From contig CAYRUO010000001.1 in the NCBI GenBank assembly GCA_964427505.1, positions 248,001 through 312,000 of the forward strand: 64,000 bases of DNA. The letters are read 5' to 3'. The notes below the pieces were generated by a model, which saw only the letters and a program-made list of their open reading frames with translations, ran no database searches and was not told the DNA's origin. Every line of letters begins with the position of its first letter. The first letter of the stretch is position 1. Position numbers and translations under genes: made by a program. Positions 24,070 to 32,833 of this stretch are shown here, one piece after another. Source of the DNA: Thermanaerothrix sp034436175. GTDB taxonomy: Bacteria > Chloroflexota > Anaerolineae > Anaerolineales > Anaerolineaceae.

Positions 24070-25356
24070 GTGGTGAGTCTGCGACGCTTTCTTGCCGGTC
24101 CACCCGAACTCAATCCGATCCAGCGGCGCAATTTTCGCAATGTTGAATTAGATGCGATTGCGGTAGGGTTGGCTAACGCGGCGGCTCCCTTTTTGCCGGT
24201 CTTTCTGACCCGCTTAGGGGCGTCTAGTTTTCAGGTGGGGTTGCTCTCATCCCTGCCGGCCCTTACCGGGCTGGTGCTGGCTTTACCCATGGGGCAGTTC
24301 CTTCAGCGCCAACGTAATATCGTGCGTTGGTTCAGCCTCTCCCGGATGGGTTACATTCTGGGGTATGGGTTGATTGGGTTGGTAAGCCTGGTGCTCCCAC
24401 CGTCCTGGCAGGTGGGCGGCATTTTGTTCTTGTGGGCACTGGCGACCATTCCTCAAACGATGCTTTCGATCACATTCTCGGTGGTGATGAACGCGGTAGC
24501 CGGTCCTAATTACCGCTTTGACCTGATGACACGGCGCTGGTCTATTCTGGGGGTAACAACCTCGGTTGCGGTTCTTCTCATCGGGCAACTTTTGGACCGC
24601 ATCGCGTTTCCATTGAATTATCAATTGGCGTTTATGGGATTGGGGTTGGCGGGTATATTGAGTTATTACTTTTCCAGCCAGATTGTTTTACCCGAGATGC
24701 CCGTCAATGAGGAACAAGAGCCCAAGGGGATCAAGGAACGCTTAGCACGGTATCTTCATATCCTCCGCAATGAACGCGCTTTTTTATCGTTCGTGGCGCG
24801 GCGGTTTATTTTCTTAACCGGTTCGGCGCTGGTAACGCCGATTTTTCCGCTCTACTTTGTGCGGGTGGTCCACGCATCCGATGGTTGGATTGCCACTATC
24901 AATACCGCCCAAACGGCTATTTTGATGGTGGGATACTTTTTCTGGTCAGCACAATCGCGGCGGCGTGGGACGCGTTGGATCTTGTTGTGGACGACCTTTG
25001 GTGTGGGAATTTATCCCATCCTGGTAGCCTTGACCCGACGGGTTGAACTTATTGCGGCTCTGGCGGGGATTACCGGCATTTTTCAGGCGGGTTTGAACTT
25101 GGTTTTCTTCGATGAATTGATGAAACGCGTTCCAATGGAATACAGCGCTTCGTTCGTTGCTCTGGCGCAGGAACTGCAATATATATCCTCGATGGTCGCA
25201 CCGGTATTAGGAACCTCGTTGGCAGATTGGTTGGGGCTCCCGGTAGCGCTGTGGATCGGCGGCGGGGTTCAACTGCTGGGTTTTGTCCTGTTTGCAACGA
25301 TGGATCGGTCTAAGAATTCCGTGGATGTGGAAGAGGCGGAACCGGCTGATTCATAG
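24070..25356 (+). CDS. Major facilitator superfamily transporter
   Basis: A 428-residue membrane protein with about 12 hydrophobic segments. Typical elements are GASSFQVGLLSSLPALTGLVLALPMG in the first helices and an RRTRW-like cytoplasmic loop (QSRRRGTRWILLWT) in the middle. The substrate cannot be inferred; drug efflux or small solute export are the usual possibilities. It starts at GTG (24070 or 24073) 15 nt after the WD40 gene, so it may be co-transcribed. Its end overlaps the convergent histidine phosphatase gene by 6 nt. Confidence 0.85.
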   Translation: MVSLRRFLAGPPELNPIQRRNFRNVELDAIAVGLANAAAPFLPVFLTRLGASSFQVGLLSSLPALTGLVLALPMGQFLQRQRNIVRWFSLSRMGYILGYGLIGLVSLVLPPSWQVGGILFLWALATIPQTMLSITFSVVMNAVAGPNYRFDLMTRRWSILGVTTSVAVLLIGQLLDRIAFPLNYQLAFMGLGLAGILSYYFSSQIVLPEMPVNEEQEPKGIKERLARYLHILRNERAFLSFVARRFIFLTGSALVTPIFPLYFVRVVHASDGWIATINTAQTAILMVGYFFWSAQSRRRGTRWILLWTTFGVGIYPILVALTRRVELIAALAGITGIFQAGLNLVFFDELMKRVPMEYSASFVALAQELQYISSMVAPVLGTSLADWLGLPVALWIGGGVQLLGFVLFATMDRSKNSVDVEEAEPADS

Positions 25357-26076
25357 CAAAGAATCGGGCAAAAAGTCCACCCGATTGGTGTAGGCAATCC
25401 ACACCCCATCCGGTGCGATGTCCAGGCGGGTGATGGCGCAGTTGCTGAGAGAAAACCAGGCGTTTCCTAAGCCCTCCAAGCCCAAAATAGTGGTTAGGAA
25501 GGTATGATAAAAACCGGCATGACTGAAAAAGACCACGCGGTCTTCAGTATTGCCGTGGTGTTCAAGCAACCACTGCCACAAACGTTTGGCTCTGATGTGA
25601 CTCTGGTCTTCGGTTTCAAAGGGGCGGTTCCACCATCCCTGCTCGGTAACCTCAGCGGGAAGGATTAATTCGGGGTAGAGTGCCAGGAGAGCTGAGCGTG
25701 AGAGGCCGGCTTGAAGGACATAGTCACCGGTTTCGGGATCTTGCCAATAGACTCCCCCATTTTCGTGGAGATCTAAATGCCCATAAAGTGGAAGACTCAG
25801 CGCTTGTGCAACAACGGCGGCGGTTCTGACCGCTCGCTTCATCAGACTGCAGTAAATGTGGGTAATGCCAAACCCATAGCGATTATGCCAATCGGCGCCG
25901 CGGTTCGCATCGGTTGGAAGTGTTCTGGGGGCTTTGAGAAACGAAGCCAGATAAAGGGCTTGGCGTATCCCCTTTTCGGTGATGTCGGGGTCGGGATGGC
26001 GTCCATCGCTACTGTGGGTGCTTTCCCATAACGCGTTGTTCTCGGACTGCGCGTGGCGGATGAAATATAATTCCAT
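25351..26076 (-). CDS. Histidine phosphatase family protein
   Basis: About 241 residues. The catalytic histidine is in MELYFIRHAQSENN at the N-terminus, the second-motif arginine in LMKRAVRTAAVVAQ, the acid in HENGGVYWQ and the C-terminal histidine in VVFFSHAGFYHTF. This is the phosphoglycerate mutase-like acid phosphatase fold. It is not the glycolytic enzyme, which is at 38859. The ATG at 26076 puts RHAQ near the N-terminus as usual; a longer version would overlap the divergent methyltransferase start. Substrate unknown. Confidence 0.88.
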   Translation of the reverse strand: MELYFIRHAQSENNALWESTHSSDGRHPDPDITEKGIRQALYLASFLKAPRTLPTDANRGADWHNRYGFGITHIYCSLMKRAVRTAAVVAQALSLPLYGHLDLHENGGVYWQDPETGDYVLQAGLSRSALLALYPELILPAEVTEQGWWNRPFETEDQSHIRAKRLWQWLLEHHGNTEDRVVFFSHAGFYHTFLTTILGLEGLGNAWFSLSNCAITRLDIAPDGVWIAYTNRVDFLPDSLL

Positions 26077-26108
26077 GAGGCGCTCATCTCGATTAAGGGT
26101 TTTTAACG

Positions 26109-26837
26109 ATGGCACGTAAAGTATACCTTATGGAACGCCTTTTCTGGTTGCTTTATCATCCTTTGGCTTGGGCTTACGATGGGATTGCCAGCGTCGTCTC
26201 AGCCGGACGCTGGCAGAAATGGGTGCGAGCCATAATCCCCTTTGTCTGTGGAACGCGCGTCTTAGAAATTGGGTTTGGGCCGGGTCACTTGCAGATAGCG
26301 TTGCGCGCGGCGGGTTTTCTAACTTTTGGGGTAGATGAGAGTATGCCCATGATTAAGACCGCACGCCGTCGTCTGCTACGGGCGGGGGTTGTACCCCTCA
26401 ACCTGGTGCGGGGCCACGCCGAGGCGCTTCCTTTTGCTTGTGAATGCTTCGATTGTGTGGTGGCAACGTTTCCCGGTGCGTTTATCCTGGCTTCTCCCAC
26501 CTTGACGGGCATCTGGCGGGTTTTACGTCCCGGTGGCCGCTTGGCCGTCCTATTGGGGAGTACGATAGGTGGAAACAGCCTATATGTGCGTTTTTTGCGT
26601 TGGTTATTTCGAGTCACGTCGCAAGGTCCTTGGCCGCATTCTCTATATCGTTCCATGACTGAGCGCCTGTCCAATCTAAATTACGTGAATGTCACCTGGG
26701 AAAATACCGATTATAATGGTGATCGGTTGTTGGTATTGATAGCCCAAAAACCTGTGGGCGTTGAAACCATAGAAAGGCATGGATCGGAATTAAGCAGGCA
26801 GGTGACGAGCGATGGAAATACAAATTGCAGTGGCTAA
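26109..26837 (+). CDS. SAM-dependent methyltransferase (class I)
   Basis: A 242-residue protein. VLEIGFGPGHLQIALRAAG (about residues 51-69) is the SAM-binding motif I, FGVDESMPM follows, and GIWRVLRPGGRLAVLLGS is the post-motif III region of the UbiE/Methyltransf_11 type. The substrate is unknown; N-terminal hydrophobic residues (LFWLLYHPLAWAY) suggest a lipid-like or membrane-bound substrate. The last 26 nt overlap the SpoIIE-like phosphatase gene, so the two are coupled. Confidence 0.87.
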   Translation: MARKVYLMERLFWLLYHPLAWAYDGIASVVSAGRWQKWVRAIIPFVCGTRVLEIGFGPGHLQIALRAAGFLTFGVDESMPMIKTARRRLLRAGVVPLNLVRGHAEALPFACECFDCVVATFPGAFILASPTLTGIWRVLRPGGRLAVLLGSTIGGNSLYVRFLRWLFRVTSQGPWPHSLYRSMTERLSNLNYVNVTWENTDYNGDRLLVLIAQKPVGVETIERHGSELSRQVTSDGNTNCSG

Positions 26838-27582
26838 GACAACCAAATATGGCTCCCAAGAAAGTGGGGATACTCTTGAAGTGGTAGAACGCCCCAACGG
26901 TGGGCTTTCGGTTGTATTGTGTGACGGTCAGGCTTCAGGGCGCCAGGCCAAGGTTGTTTCTAGCCTGGTCGTGCATAAAGTGATCAGTTTACTGGCAGAG
27001 GGGGTGCGCGATGGTGCGGCGGCACGTGCGGCATCGGATTTTCTTTATACCGAACGGAATGGTCAGGCAGCGGTTTATCTCAGTATCTTGAGCGCGGATT
27101 TACAGACTCACACGCTCGTTCTCACTCACAATAACCCTACGCCGATCTATGTCGCCCATCAAGATCAGGTCGAGTGTATCTCGGGTGTTGACCAGCCCAT
27201 TGGTGTAGCACGGAACATTCGACCGGCGATCACCGAGATTCCGTTGGAAGCGGGTACCACGGTCGTCATGCATACCGATGGAATAAGCAAAGCCGGCAGT
27301 CAATATGGACGCACGTTGGATATTTGCACGGTTCTGGAAGCAATGCTTGAAGAGCAAGATCCTGAGGCTCAGGCCCTAGCCGATACACTGCTTTCTCAAG
27401 CCATTCGGTTGGATCATGGCCGTCCGAATGATGACATGAGTGTGGTGGTGTTGCGTGTGGTACGGCGTGAGAGCGATCAGGTACGGCGCTTGGTGGTGCG
27501 CTTACCCTTGGCTACCACGGCAGATTATCTTTCAGCGCTGGAGAGTTCCTCGCTTTCACAAAATGAGGATGAAGGTGAGTAA
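26812..27582 (+). CDS. PP2C/SpoIIE-type serine phosphatase
   Basis: A 256-residue protein. Metal-binding aspartates appear in VVLCDGQASGRQAKV (about residue 39), VVMHTDGISKAG (about 152) and RPNDDMSVVVLRV (about 206), the pattern of the PP2C fold as used by SpoIIE and RsbU phosphatases. No sensor, kinase or GAF/PAS domain is attached, and no anti-sigma antagonist gene is next to it. Its partner is unknown. The start at 26812 overlaps the methyltransferase. Confidence 0.85.
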   Translation: MEIQIAVAKTTKYGSQESGDTLEVVERPNGGLSVVLCDGQASGRQAKVVSSLVVHKVISLLAEGVRDGAAARAASDFLYTERNGQAAVYLSILSADLQTHTLVLTHNNPTPIYVAHQDQVECISGVDQPIGVARNIRPAITEIPLEAGTTVVMHTDGISKAGSQYGRTLDICTVLEAMLEEQDPEAQALADTLLSQAIRLDHGRPNDDMSVVVLRVVRRESDQVRRLVVRLPLATTADYLSALESSSLSQNEDEGE

Positions 27583-27903
27583 ATTTGAATCCTCATGACA
27601 ATCGGCATAAATCCGGGCAAGTTCTCGGAGCGAGATTTGGGATGAGATGAAGCGGGGGCGCCCTTTTATGCATTATGCGACCGAGAATACATCATCCAAG
27701 AACTTGTTTGGTCAACTTGTATGACAACTTGGGAGGGAAATAACGATATTTGCGACATTTGTCACTTTGAAAATGTCTGATATTTCGTTATAATTATGAG
27801 CAAGCCGGTGTTCTACGTCGCCGCTCGCCTTACGGGTAAGTCGCCTGCTTTATTGTTTCCCCCATCGTGTGTTTGAAAAATTAGGTCGAAAGGAAGACGG
27901 TTA
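27583..27903 (+). promoter_or_regulatory. Regulatory region of the nucleoside transporter/XDH operon
   Basis: A 320-nt gene-free stretch. TTGAAA (27767-27772), 16 nt, TATAAT (27789-27794) is a strong promoter with a start near 27801 and a ~100-nt leader. A perfect inverted repeat GACATTT (27754-27760) / AAATGTC (27771-27777), spacer 10 nt, overlaps the -35, so a repressor or activator site. Upstream, AACTTG occurs three times at 27701, 27714 and 27726 (about one helix turn apart). GAAAGGAAG precedes the first gene. I see no known riboswitch in the leader. Confidence 0.6.
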
Positions 27904-28983
27904 ATGCCCCAACGGTCTGAGATTAAACGTACCCTCAATCAGGTCTTTGAGGCCATCTTGCCGCTTTTGGCCGTACCGGTGGCGCTGGTGATTGGGGCGT
28001 TGATATTGTTGTTGCTTCGCGCCAACCCGGGGGTGGCTTTTGCGGCTTTGGTGCAGGGGGCGGTCGGGAGTACGTTTAGCGTCACCCAAACCCTGGTGAA
28101 GGCAACACCTCTATTGCTGGTCGGGTTAGGAATCACAATCGCTTTCCGCGGTGGGGTGATCAATATTGGCGGCGAGGGGCAGATTATTGTCGGTGCGCTT
28201 TCGGCAACAGCATTAGCGCTCTCGCTTAATCAGGCGCCGGGATGGCTCTTGCTGCCGTTGTGCCTTATCGTCGGTACACTCAGCGGAGCGGTGTGGGGAG
28301 CGGTGCCCGGCGTGCTTAAAGCCCGGCTGGGGGTGAATGAGATCCTCAGCACGATCATGATGAATGCTATTGCTCTGCAACTCTCCAACTACCTCTTGCG
28401 CGGCCCAATGATTGACCCCGCAGAGATTGAAGCCGGCACGCGCATTGCGCAGTCCGCTTTATTGCCGCGCCAGGCTTGGCTACCGCGCTTGGTGCCGCAA
28501 ACCCTGTTGCATGCGGGCAGTATTTTGGCCTTAGTCATGGCGATCCTGGTGTACATCTTCCTCTGGCGCACCACGATCGGCTATCGCATCCGCGCGGTGG
28601 GGCTGAACCCGCGCGCTGCACGCTACGCGGGAATTCCGGTGCCGATTTACCAGGCGCTTGCCATTATTTTAGGCGGAGCCTTCGCCGGATTGGCGGGTGC
28701 GGTTGAGGTCATGGGGGTACAGCGGCGTATGTTGGAGGGTCTCTCGGGAGGCTATGGCTTCTCGGGCATTGTGGCTGCGCTTTTCGGTAATTTGCATCCT
28801 TTGGGTACGATCCCGGCGTCGGTGCTCTTTGGAGGGTTATTGGTTGGCGCCGATAAATTGCAGCGCGCCGTTCAGGTGCCTTCGGCATTTGTGGATACAC
28901 TGATGGGCTTGATCGTGTTGTTTGTGGTCAGCAGTCGCATCTGGGCCGTGCGCCGTGCTCGCAGGAGAGAGACCTATGAGTGA
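27904..28983 (+). CDS. BMP-type ABC transporter permease 1
   Basis: A 359-residue inner-membrane protein with about ten hydrophobic segments, including FRGGVINIGGEGQIIVGALSA and RAVGLNPRAARYAGIPVP, the signatures of the YufP/NupP type (BMP-type nucleoside and simple sugar uptake systems). It is half of the channel; the second permease overlaps its end. Order permease, permease, lipoprotein, ATPase is complete for an uptake system. The xanthine-dehydrogenase-like genes after it favour purine nucleosides as cargo, by inference. Confidence 0.9.
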   Translation: MPQRSEIKRTLNQVFEAILPLLAVPVALVIGALILLLLRANPGVAFAALVQGAVGSTFSVTQTLVKATPLLLVGLGITIAFRGGVINIGGEGQIIVGALSATALALSLNQAPGWLLLPLCLIVGTLSGAVWGAVPGVLKARLGVNEILSTIMMNAIALQLSNYLLRGPMIDPAEIEAGTRIAQSALLPRQAWLPRLVPQTLLHAGSILALVMAILVYIFLWRTTIGYRIRAVGLNPRAARYAGIPVPIYQALAIILGGAFAGLAGAVEVMGVQRRMLEGLSGGYGFSGIVAALFGNLHPLGTIPASVLFGGLLVGADKLQRAVQVPSAFVDTLMGLIVLFVVSSRIWAVRRARRRETYE

Positions 28984-29908
28984 TCTCTTTACCGTTCCGG
29001 TCATTTTAGGGATTATTTACTCCGGACTGCGGTTGGCAACCCCTTATCTCTATGCCGCGATTGGTGAGGCGTTTGCCCAAAACTCGGGTGTTTACAACCT
29101 GGGAGTGGATGGAATCATGCTGATGGGGGCATTTAGCGGCTTCTTTGTGGGGATGCGTACCGGAAACCTGTGGTTGGGATTGCTGGCGGCGGCAGGAGTG
29201 GGCATGTTAATGGGACTGCTCATGGCCTTGGTGAGCGTAACATTGAAGGCCGAACAGGGGATTAGCGGAATCGGCCTTTATATGTTTGGCTTGGGCCTTT
29301 CCAGTTTACTGTTCAAGAAGACAATGAGCGGGGTGGAATCCATTAGTGGATTCCAACCGGTGCGAATTCCCCTTTTGGGTAATATCCCCTATCTTGGGGA
29401 TGTGTTATTTAATCACAACCTGTTGGTTTACGGGGCTTTCCTTCTTGTGCCCTTAGCCAGTTTTGTGCTATATCGGACACCTTTTGGTTTGATGATCCGT
29501 GCGGTAGGACAAAATCCTCAGGCAGCAGATACATTGGGTATCAATGTGGACTTAATCCGTTATATCACGGTGACGCTGGGCGGAACGCTGGCAGGGATTG
29601 CCGGTGCATCCCTATCTATCTCTCTGATCAACCTTTTTCAAGAGAATATGACCAGCGGTATGGGGTTCATTGCGATTGCCCTGGTTTATTTTGGCAGTTG
29701 GCGCCCTTTGGGTATCTTGGGGGGTGCGCTCTTGTTCAGTTTTGTCAATGCGCTACAATTATGGTTACAGGTTCTGGGTGTGAATTTCCCCTATGACTTT
29801 GCGGTGATGCTTCCCTATGCGATGACGATTCTGGCGTTGGCGATCTCGGTACGCCGTGCGGCGATGCCGGATGCATTGGGCAAGCCCTTTGAGCGTGGCG
29901 AGTTCTAA
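28976..29908 (+). CDS. BMP-type ABC transporter permease 2
   Basis: A 310-residue membrane protein of the YufQ type: IGEAFAQNSGVYNLGVDGIM near the N-terminus and IRAVGQNPQAADTLGINV near residue 180. The ATG at 28976 overlaps the first permease stop by 8 nt (ATGAGTGA), so the pair is translated together. The 107-nt space after it holds two SD-like GGAGG sequences and a short GTTAAA/TTTAAC pairing before the binding-protein gene. Confidence 0.9.
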   Translation: MSDLFTVPVILGIIYSGLRLATPYLYAAIGEAFAQNSGVYNLGVDGIMLMGAFSGFFVGMRTGNLWLGLLAAAGVGMLMGLLMALVSVTLKAEQGISGIGLYMFGLGLSSLLFKKTMSGVESISGFQPVRIPLLGNIPYLGDVLFNHNLLVYGAFLLVPLASFVLYRTPFGLMIRAVGQNPQAADTLGINVDLIRYITVTLGGTLAGIAGASLSISLINLFQENMTSGMGFIAIALVYFGSWRPLGILGGALLFSFVNALQLWLQVLGVNFPYDFAVMLPYAMTILALAISVRRAAMPDALGKPFERGEF

Positions 29909-30016
29909 CGGAAGGAGGTGGTTTTATCCCTTTTAGGAGGAGAAGTTAAGTCGCTAAAGCCAGTGTTAAAGTGCGGCCCGTTTAACCTTTTTCCGAACCA
30001 CTCAGGAGGTGAAACT

Positions 30017-31036
30017 ATGAAGTCTGTGCTCTCTCGCTTGCTCATGCTGGTCGTTTTAGTCGCTCTATTCCTCAGCGCGTGCGCACCGGCAGCGACGCCG
30101 GCTCCAACCCAAGCCCCTGAAAAGCCGATCCGCATAGCGATCGTCATGCCCTCTTCGATCACCGATATGGCGTTCAGCCAGGGCATGTATGAGGCGCTGT
30201 TGAAGGTGCAGCAGGAATTGGGTGGTCCATCCAAGATGGAGATCGCCTATTCCGAAAATTTGTACAAGGTGCCGGATGCAGCGGCGGCGATCCGCGATTA
30301 CGCCTCTCAGGGTTATGACATTGTGATCGCCCATGGCTCCCAGTACGGTACCTCGGTGGCTCAAATTGCGCCGGAGTTCCCCAACACGACCTTTGCCTGG
30401 GGCACGGCGACGGATACCTTTGCCGATCAGGGGATCAAGAACGTCTTTGCCTATAACCCAGCCGCCGAGCAGGGTGGTTATGTACTGGGCACGATTGCGG
30501 CGTTGATGTCGAAGAGCGGTGTTTTGGGCGTGTGTGGCCCGGTGGAAGCCGGCGATGCTAAGACCTATGTGGATGGTTTCAAATATGGGGCTGAGCAGGC
30601 TCGGCCGGATGTGAAGGTTCAGGTCACGTACACCGGTTCGTTCTCGGATGTTTCGCTGATGGCTGCTGCGGCAGAGACCCACATTGCGGCAGGGGCTGAC
30701 ATGCTGACCGGCTCATCCCAGTCGGTGGTGGGCGCTATCGGTGTAGCAAAGGAGAAGGGTGCCAAGTGGTTCGGCCAGCAGTGGGATCAGACCAGCCTGG
30801 CTCCCGATATTGTGGTCGCCAACCAGGTTTATGACTACACCGGGATCATCAAAGACATGATCGCCAAGCGCAAGGCCGGTACGTTGGGCGGTGTGGCTTA
30901 TACCCTGACCCTTGCCAACGGCGGTTTGACGATTAAGTACAATGACCGTGTGCCGGTGCCTGCGGATGTCAAGGCTAAGGCCGATGAGGTGATCAAGGGC
31001 ATTATTGACGGTACGATCAAGCCGTTGCCCTACTAA
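30017..31036 (+). CDS. BMP-family basic membrane lipoprotein (substrate-binding)
   Basis: A 339-residue secreted lipoprotein. The signal peptide ends with a lipobox LFLSAC (lipid cysteine 22), followed by a Pro/Ala/Thr linker APAATPAPTQAPEKP. IRIAIVMPSSITDMAFSQGM begins the periplasmic-binding-protein type 1 fold of BMP/PnrA, which binds nucleosides in characterised examples. GSQYGTSVAQIAPEFPN and LGVCGPVEAGDAKTYVDGF fit this family. CTCAGGAGG precedes the ATG by 7 nt. A strong hairpin starts 16 nt after the stop. Confidence 0.92.
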   Translation: MKSVLSRLLMLVVLVALFLSACAPAATPAPTQAPEKPIRIAIVMPSSITDMAFSQGMYEALLKVQQELGGPSKMEIAYSENLYKVPDAAAAIRDYASQGYDIVIAHGSQYGTSVAQIAPEFPNTTFAWGTATDTFADQGIKNVFAYNPAAEQGGYVLGTIAALMSKSGVLGVCGPVEAGDAKTYVDGFKYGAEQARPDVKVQVTYTGSFSDVSLMAAAAETHIAAGADMLTGSSQSVVGAIGVAKEKGAKWFGQQWDQTSLAPDIVVANQVYDYTGIIKDMIAKRKAGTLGGVAYTLTLANGGLTIKYNDRVPVPADVKAKADEVIKGIIDGTIKPLPY

Positions 31037-31052
31037 GGTATATGATCGCTAC

Positions 31053-31083
31053 GCGGGTGCGACCCTAGAGCGGTCGCACCCGC
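31053..31083 (+). other. Perfect 12-bp intercistronic hairpin
   Basis: GCGGGTGCGACC (31053-31064), 7-nt loop, GGTCGCACCCGC (31072-31083), between the binding-protein and ATPase genes. No T tract follows, so it is not a classic terminator. It may protect the upstream mRNA from 3' exonucleases and raise lipoprotein level relative to ATPase. Confidence 0.75.
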
Positions 31084-31117
31084 CTCTAGGATTGAACGAA
31101 ACGGATTGCGGGTGAGG

Positions 31118-32710
31118 ATGAGTAATCAGACGATTGGTCTTGATGGTCGTTTGCCCACAGGCCACGCACGCATTGAAGAAATGCGTATGATCGGGATTGT
31201 CAAGCGCTTTCCGGGCGTGCTGGCCAATGATCATGTGGATTTTGACGTTCGCGCGGGTGAAATTCACGCCTTGCTGGGCGAAAATGGTGCGGGTAAAACC
31301 ACACTGATGCGCCAATTGTATGGAATGTATCGCCCTGATGCAGGCAAGATCCTAATCAATGGGGTGGAACAGCACTTTACTTCCCCCCAAGATGCAATCC
31401 GCGCCGGAATTGGCATGATCCACCAGCATTTCATGCTGGTGCCATCGCTGACTGTGGTTGAGAACGTCGCCCTGGGTTTAAAATCTTCGCGCGGCATTCT
31501 ATTAGATCTAGACCGCGTAGAAAAACGCATTCGTGAGTTGAGTGAGCAATATGGTCTAAAAGTTGACCCCAAGGCCTATGTGTGGCAATTGGCAGTCGGT
31601 GAGCAACAGCGTGTAGAGATTATCAAAGCCCTTTATCGGGGTGCGGCGCTGTTGATTCTCGATGAACCCACGGCGGTGCTTACGCCCCAAGAGGTGGAGG
31701 ATCTCTTCCGTACTCTGCGGCAAATGGCCCAAAATGGGCATGCCCTGATCTTTATTTCGCACAAACTGCACGAAGTTTTGGCAATCAGCGACCGCGTGAC
31801 CGTATTGCGGGATGGTCGGGTGGTAGGATCCCGACCTACCAGGGAAACCAACAAGATTGAATTGGCGCAAATGATGGTTGGCCGCCCGGTCATTTTACAA
31901 TATGAACGGCCACCGGCACAGTTTGGTGAGGTGCGTCTGGCGATCGAGAACCTTGTGGTAGGTGGAGATCGTGGGCAAGATGCCGTGCGCGGCGTTTCAC
32001 TGGAAGTGCATGCGGGTGAGATTTTAGGACTGGCTGGTGTTTCAGGTAATGGCCAGCGTGAACTGGCCGAGGCGTTGGCGGGCTTGCGTCCGGTCAAGGC
32101 AGGGCGTATCTTGCTGTGTGGACAAGATGTCACACACGAGCCGCCGGGAGTGCGGATTGCGCTGGGTCAATCCTACATCCCGGAAGAACGACTGCGGGAT
32201 GGTACCATTAAAGAGTTCAGCGTAGCAGATAATTTGATCTTGGAAGACCACCATAAGCCGCCGTTCTCGCGTAATATTTTCTTGAATTTCAATGTTATTC
32301 GCGAGGTTTCGGGGCGGTTGGTCAATGAATATAACGTCAAAACGCCTTCTGTGGATACCCCGGTCAAGAACCTGTCGGGTGGCAACATTCAGAAACTCAT
32401 TCTGGCGCGTGAACTTTCGCGGCGGCCTAAGGTGTTAATCGCTTCACAGCCCACGCGGGGAGTAGATATTGGCGCCACCGAGTACATCCACCAACGTTTG
32501 CTTGAACAGCGCCAGGCAGGTACGGCGATTCTTTTGATCTCGGAAGATTTGGATGAAATTCGCGCCCTTTCGGATCGCATTGCGGTCATCTATGAAGGTG
32601 AGATTGTCGGTATTGTGGATGGCCCGAGTGCGACCGCAGAACAATTGGGGCTGATGATGGCCGGTGTGCGTGAAGGAGGGCAGCACCATTTGGAGAAAAT
32701 TCGTCTATAA
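31118..32710 (+). CDS. BMP-type ABC transporter ATP-binding protein (tandem)
   Basis: About 530 residues with two ATPase halves, as in YufO/RbsA-type proteins. First half: GENGAGKTTLMRQL (Walker A), VGEQQRVEIIKAL and LLILDEPTAVLTP (Walker B). Second half: GVSGNGQRELAEALAG (a degenerate Walker A), LSGGNIQKLILARELS and LIASQPTRGVDIG, in which the usual acidic DEP is replaced by SQP, typical of the degenerate second site. ATG 31118 is preferred over the TTG at 31106. It powers the permease pair upstream. Confidence 0.92.
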   Translation: MSNQTIGLDGRLPTGHARIEEMRMIGIVKRFPGVLANDHVDFDVRAGEIHALLGENGAGKTTLMRQLYGMYRPDAGKILINGVEQHFTSPQDAIRAGIGMIHQHFMLVPSLTVVENVALGLKSSRGILLDLDRVEKRIRELSEQYGLKVDPKAYVWQLAVGEQQRVEIIKALYRGAALLILDEPTAVLTPQEVEDLFRTLRQMAQNGHALIFISHKLHEVLAISDRVTVLRDGRVVGSRPTRETNKIELAQMMVGRPVILQYERPPAQFGEVRLAIENLVVGGDRGQDAVRGVSLEVHAGEILGLAGVSGNGQRELAEALAGLRPVKAGRILLCGQDVTHEPPGVRIALGQSYIPEERLRDGTIKEFSVADNLILEDHHKPPFSRNIFLNFNVIREVSGRLVNEYNVKTPSVDTPVKNLSGGNIQKLILARELSRRPKVLIASQPTRGVDIGATEYIHQRLLEQRQAGTAILLISEDLDEIRALSDRIAVIYEGEIVGIVDGPSATAEQLGLMMAGVREGGQHHLEKIRL

Positions 32711-32737
32711 TAAATAAAACAACCCCAAATCCCAGGA

Positions 32738-32830
32738 ATCGGTGGTCGGCAGTCTCTCGGGTCGGCTGTCGGCGTCGGGCCAGTGAGCCCGTCGAAAAGT
32801 GCCGCCGTCAAACGAAAGGAGTCCACCGAT
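32738..32830 (+). repeat. MITE-like intergenic element
   Basis: The 123-nt gap before the FAD-subunit gene is bounded by ATCGGTGG (32738-32745) and CCACCGAT (32823-32830), a perfect 8-bp inverted repeat. Inside are several GTCGGC direct repeats and CGTCGGGC...GCCCGTCG, which includes TTTTCGACGGGCTCA on the minus strand, a text I associate with dispersed bacterial intergenic repeats. The SD-like AAAGGAG (32814-32820) of the next gene is inside the element. Mobility is not shown. Confidence 0.45.
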
Positions 32831-32833
32831 CCT

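Noticed and set aside
27801..27903. Riboswitch in the leader of the nucleoside transporter operon
   Set aside because: No purine riboswitch core or other known aptamer motif could be recognised by eye.
31053..31083. Classic terminator inside the BMP operon
   Set aside because: No T tract follows and the next gene continues the same transporter, so attenuation or stabilisation is more likely.
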